A stretch of DNA of 64,000 nucleotides, from NCBI RefSeq assembly GCF_003672135.1, contig NC_039515.1:62001-126000 (forward strand), read 5' to 3'. Shown in pieces: positions 60,850 to 64,000 of the stretch. This DNA comes from Ooceraea biroi (Eukaryota > Arthropoda > Insecta > Hymenoptera > Formicidae). Every line of letters begins with the position of its first letter. Positions within the stretch are counted from its first letter, which is position 1. The position numbers and the translations under genes were made by a program. Below the pieces are notes generated by a model, which searched no databases, was not told where the DNA came from, and saw only the letters and a list, made by a program, of their open reading frames with translations.

Positions 60850-62090
60850 AAATATATTCTTTATATTTAGAAATAACGTGACACTATTGCATTATTAATA
60901 AGCTCAATTTGAATATTTTTTCAAAGTTTGAAAATATTGTTTCCTTCTATTTTAGTCGATTTTAAATAATTTCGTGTATGATGTAATTAATAGAATTGTG
61001 AAATATATAAGCACATATAAAGTCACTCAACTATCCATATAACTATTACGATGTTACTTTTCTTATAGTCATGTGAATATGAAATATCGAGCAATCAATA
61101 AACTCAAGAAATTTGGAGGTACACCATAATCGATAAAACCACACATTCCTACAGAATTCCGCACATTTAAGCAGCTTACTCGGATGCTTCGAGAAACTGT
61201 ACGCATTAATTAATGCATCTGTCTATGTGTTTCAACATATAATTATGATTGAATAATTAAGTGAGAGTACATACATACACAGATCAATAATTCATTGCTG
61301 AGAATTCGTATCTTCATCGATCAGCAAAGGGCTTTCCTCTACAAAGAAAAAAATTTTCGATTATCTAGATTCTCTCTCTCTCTCTCCCCCCTCTTTCCCC
61401 CTCTCGCAATGATCTTCTAATTTATTTAAATAATAATTGATATTATGATATTTATTTGTTCGTGTATATAACATTAATCATACTTTAAAGGTAATATGTA
61501 CTATTAATAAAGAAAAGATTAAAGAAAATAATAAGATTAAATTGCAGGGAATTATAATTCTTCAATGTAATGCATGAGTTTTATGAGATTACGAGATGCG
61601 TAATTTTTAGATGCAAAGCTTTTGCAAACTCAAGCGAAATTGCGCAACTTTAGACATGCTACCAAACAAAACTGCAAATTAACATATACTTTATTTTATC
61701 ATTTGAAATACCATATCCGCGATCACTCCTCGATATTATCAAAATAATTCTCCTTAAGAAATTACAGCAAGAACGTCCATTTTGATCAACCTATCTTTTT
61801 CAGAAAAGATACCATTACGCGGAATTTCTCTTTATCGTCAACTAAATATATGTAATATTATATTGTTCGCCGTGACAATCCTTAAGAAATCATCGCTGAT
61901 GATTTCATCACGAACCGTGATGTACCAGAACTTGCGTACTAGATCCGCGTAACGGGGACTCAACCCCTTCGTGTCGCCATGTAACCGACCTTCCCGTGCA
62001 CATTGGTCCACATTAGCGAAACCATTTTTGCACGCATCCACAGACATCTCCTTGCACGCACATAGCACACGAACGTGAACACCCGCTCTC
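58600..62090. other. 5' flank of Skeletor, AT-rich part
   Basis: No supported gene. It may contain a 5' UTR intron of Skeletor. It includes a long GT microsatellite (60748-60847) and a CT tract (61371-61401). Confidence 0.4.
60748..60847. repeat. GT microsatellite, about 100 bp
   Basis: (GT)n with two single-base interruptions (GTTGTG and GTGGTG). Confidence 0.98.
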
Positions 62091-63180
62091 ATTGAGAAAG
62101 AGAGCGTCGATTCTCATTCACCTGGAAATTCGTGACCCCCTCGGTACATCCTTACGTATCCCGGCACTTGGTGGATCCGAAAACACCCTTCGGCCTTGTC
62201 GCGCGCGGCACCTTGCACCACCGCGGGCCCACGCTCTCGCGCTCGCGCCTCCGCGAGTGGTGTCCGCGGCCCCTTATCGCGCGCGCGTGATCCTCTCAAC
62301 AGCGAGGCCCCAACAACCCTCCTGATCTGATCAGCCACGCACGGTGCGGTAGCAGGCAGCAGCAGCAGCAGCGGAGCCGGCGCCGAGGTGCCACCACACA
62401 CCACGGAGCCCACCACCGTGGGACGCGCGTTTTCGTGTGGATGTGGAAGGACTGACGGTGCGGCGGCGGTGGCGGCGGTGGCGGTGGCGGCGGTAACGGC
62501 GGCTCGGCTCTACTCACGCCGCTCGAGAGCGAGTCTCTCGCATTTCCCGGGACATGTATTGGCGGGTAGGAAAGCTCCACCTATCGCGCGGCCGAGTGGG
62601 AGGGAAGACCCGGAGCTTGCGCCCTCCGACTGGCCCGCGCACCAAGCACAACCCTTCCTTGGCTTTTTCCCAACTTTCGAGCTTGTGGTGCGCTCTCCTC
62701 GCTTCCCGTGTCCTCCATTCACCTCTTCCCTTCTCCCCCCTCGCTTCCACTCCTTCCGCCCCTGTGCTTCTCTCTCGCCATCGCTCGTCGGCGTCATTAC
62801 CGTCGCCGTTACCATCCAACAGCAACCCTCGCGAGCTTTCGCCCACCCCCGTTGCCCCTCGCCGTTCCCTCCTCTCATTCCGCCCTCTCTAACTTCGCTG
62901 GCCGACAGGGCTCCCACCTAATGCGATACAGGGCACCGGCGAAATTCGGACTAGCAGCAGCGGACCGCAAGCCCAGGGAGACGAAAGGAGCTTCCCCCCC
63001 CCGTGTGCGAGGGACACGCGCGGAGGCCAAAGGGTACCCTTTGCAGATATGCTTGCAGCTTGCGTTTTCTTGTGTTACCGCCGATCGAGCGCTCTTACTC
63101 TTCCTTCCGCCCCCTTTTTTTACGTTTAGTGCGTGGCGTGAGTGCATCCCCCTGCCGGACTGAATTTCGAGATTCGCGAC
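62091..63180. promoter_or_regulatory. CpG-rich block, candidate promoter region
   Basis: The most GC- and CpG-rich part of the window, with a GCA repeat (62357-62374) and GGC/GGT repeats (62460-62500). Frames of up to 177 codons are open in several frames on both strands at once, which argues for composition. It lies 3.5 kb upstream of the Skeletor start exon, so it could hold the Skeletor transcription start or that of a neighbour on the plus strand; I cannot tell which. Confidence 0.4.
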
Positions 63181-64000
63181 CGCGTTTGTAGAGAGGAATC
63201 TGCGCGTCTAAACAGACGAGTTTCCCTAGCTTTCTTGCACAAAGTAGACGTTCTACCGCTTCTTTCGCATAGTCCTTTCGACGCGCAGCGTACGGAACGT
63301 GAACTGGAACTCAGACAACAGCGTGATTCAAAGACGAAATCTGCAGTAAGTCGCGTCTCCTTCGGGAACTCAACGCGATATCTTCCCGCTACTTTATCTT
63401 TCTTTGTATATATATCTTGCTTTATTTACCTGGCGTTTCTGTCAAGCTTCCACATGAGCTTACGCTGAATAGCTAGCGTATCTCGGATAAGAGAACAGGA
63501 AAATATCTATCCATGCGAAAACGGGCGCAAAAACTTTTTCCTTTTACCGGATAAAAACTGCAAAATTTGCATTTACCGGGTAAAACTGCAAGATTTGAAT
63601 CTAATAAGCTCTAATAACTACGCATTCACACGCATATGCTTAATGATAGGAATTCGGATATATCATTGTGTTCGGAACAATTCAAAAGAGTGAGTAGAAT
63701 GTGCTCTAGGTTTTCAACACAACATGTAGAACCATAGAACGGTAGAGAAATAATAAGCTTTCCCGAGTTTCGAATGACAGATATTTTTAATCTGTCCGCA
63801 AAAATTTAGTTCCGGCATTTTACTCCCGAATACATGTCTACATCGAATATATGCCTTATATGCACTCGAGGAATTTTATGGAGAAAATAATGAATATCAT
63901 GCTGTAAAATATTTCTAATTTGCATTACAGTTTGCAAAAACAGGGATACGCTCGAGCCTTTCGATGAGAATATACGTACAAAATGCTAGCACATTCCAAG
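63181..64000. other. Window end, nothing recognised
   Basis: Composition falls back to AT-rich. It includes a near-repeat of TTTACCGG followed by GTAAAACTGCAA at about 63544-63595. No supported gene. Confidence 0.35.

Noticed and set aside
62388..62921. 177-codon plus-strand open frame, and others on both strands at 62.1-63.2 kb
   Set aside because: Several frames are open at once in very GC-rich, repeat-containing DNA. The translations are low-complexity Pro/Arg/Ala/Ser with no family motif.
1..64000. tRNA or rRNA genes
   Set aside because: None recognised by eye on either strand; a dedicated scan was not possible, so short RNA genes may be missed.

Overview
The window is eukaryotic and contains no prokaryotic-style operon. 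It is a piece of an insect genome, most likely from a hymenopteran and perhaps an ant (inference). The reasons are one insect Skeletor-type gene with GT-AG introns and huge introns, AT-rich DNA broken by CpG-rich blocks, and many small palindromic DNA transposons.

The only protein-coding gene I can support is Skeletor, on the minus strand. I rebuilt it from 11 coding exons: 58599-58533, 32509-32284, 30577-30466, 7316-7078, 5977-5797, 5324-5304, 5223-4863, 3941-3618, 2757-2634, 2488-2194 and 2059-1910. Together they give 2,100 nt, an open frame of 699 residues plus stop, and every splice phase matches. The product reads as signal peptide, DM13, DM13, DOMON, a cupredoxin-like module, and a C-terminal hydrophobic tail (GPI-anchor signal or membrane anchor). 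Introns 1 (26.0 kb) and 3 (23.1 kb) make up most of the window.

Layout: 1-905 is the downstream flank. 906-1909 is a putative 3' UTR. 1910-7316 holds exons 11 to 4, tightly packed. 7317-30465 is intron 3, with a Helitron, a DUF4817-type mini-transposon, mariner and Tc1 MITEs, tandem duplications and purine tracts. 30466-32509 holds exons 3 and 2. 32510-58532 is intron 1, with mariner remnants, two TTAA-flanked elements, a 2-kb Tc1 fold-back, a second DUF4817 element and a palindrome with an exact 9-bp target duplication. 58533-58599 is the signal-peptide exon. 58600-64000 is the 5' flank, with a CpG-rich block at about 62.1-63.2 kb that could be the promoter.

The many other open frames lie in CpG-rich blocks, microsatellites or transposon remnants, and I did not accept them. 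No tRNA, rRNA or CRISPR array was recognised by eye. I found no convincing new multi-gene system. The most interesting material is the Skeletor protein architecture and the unusually legible palindromic transposon structures.
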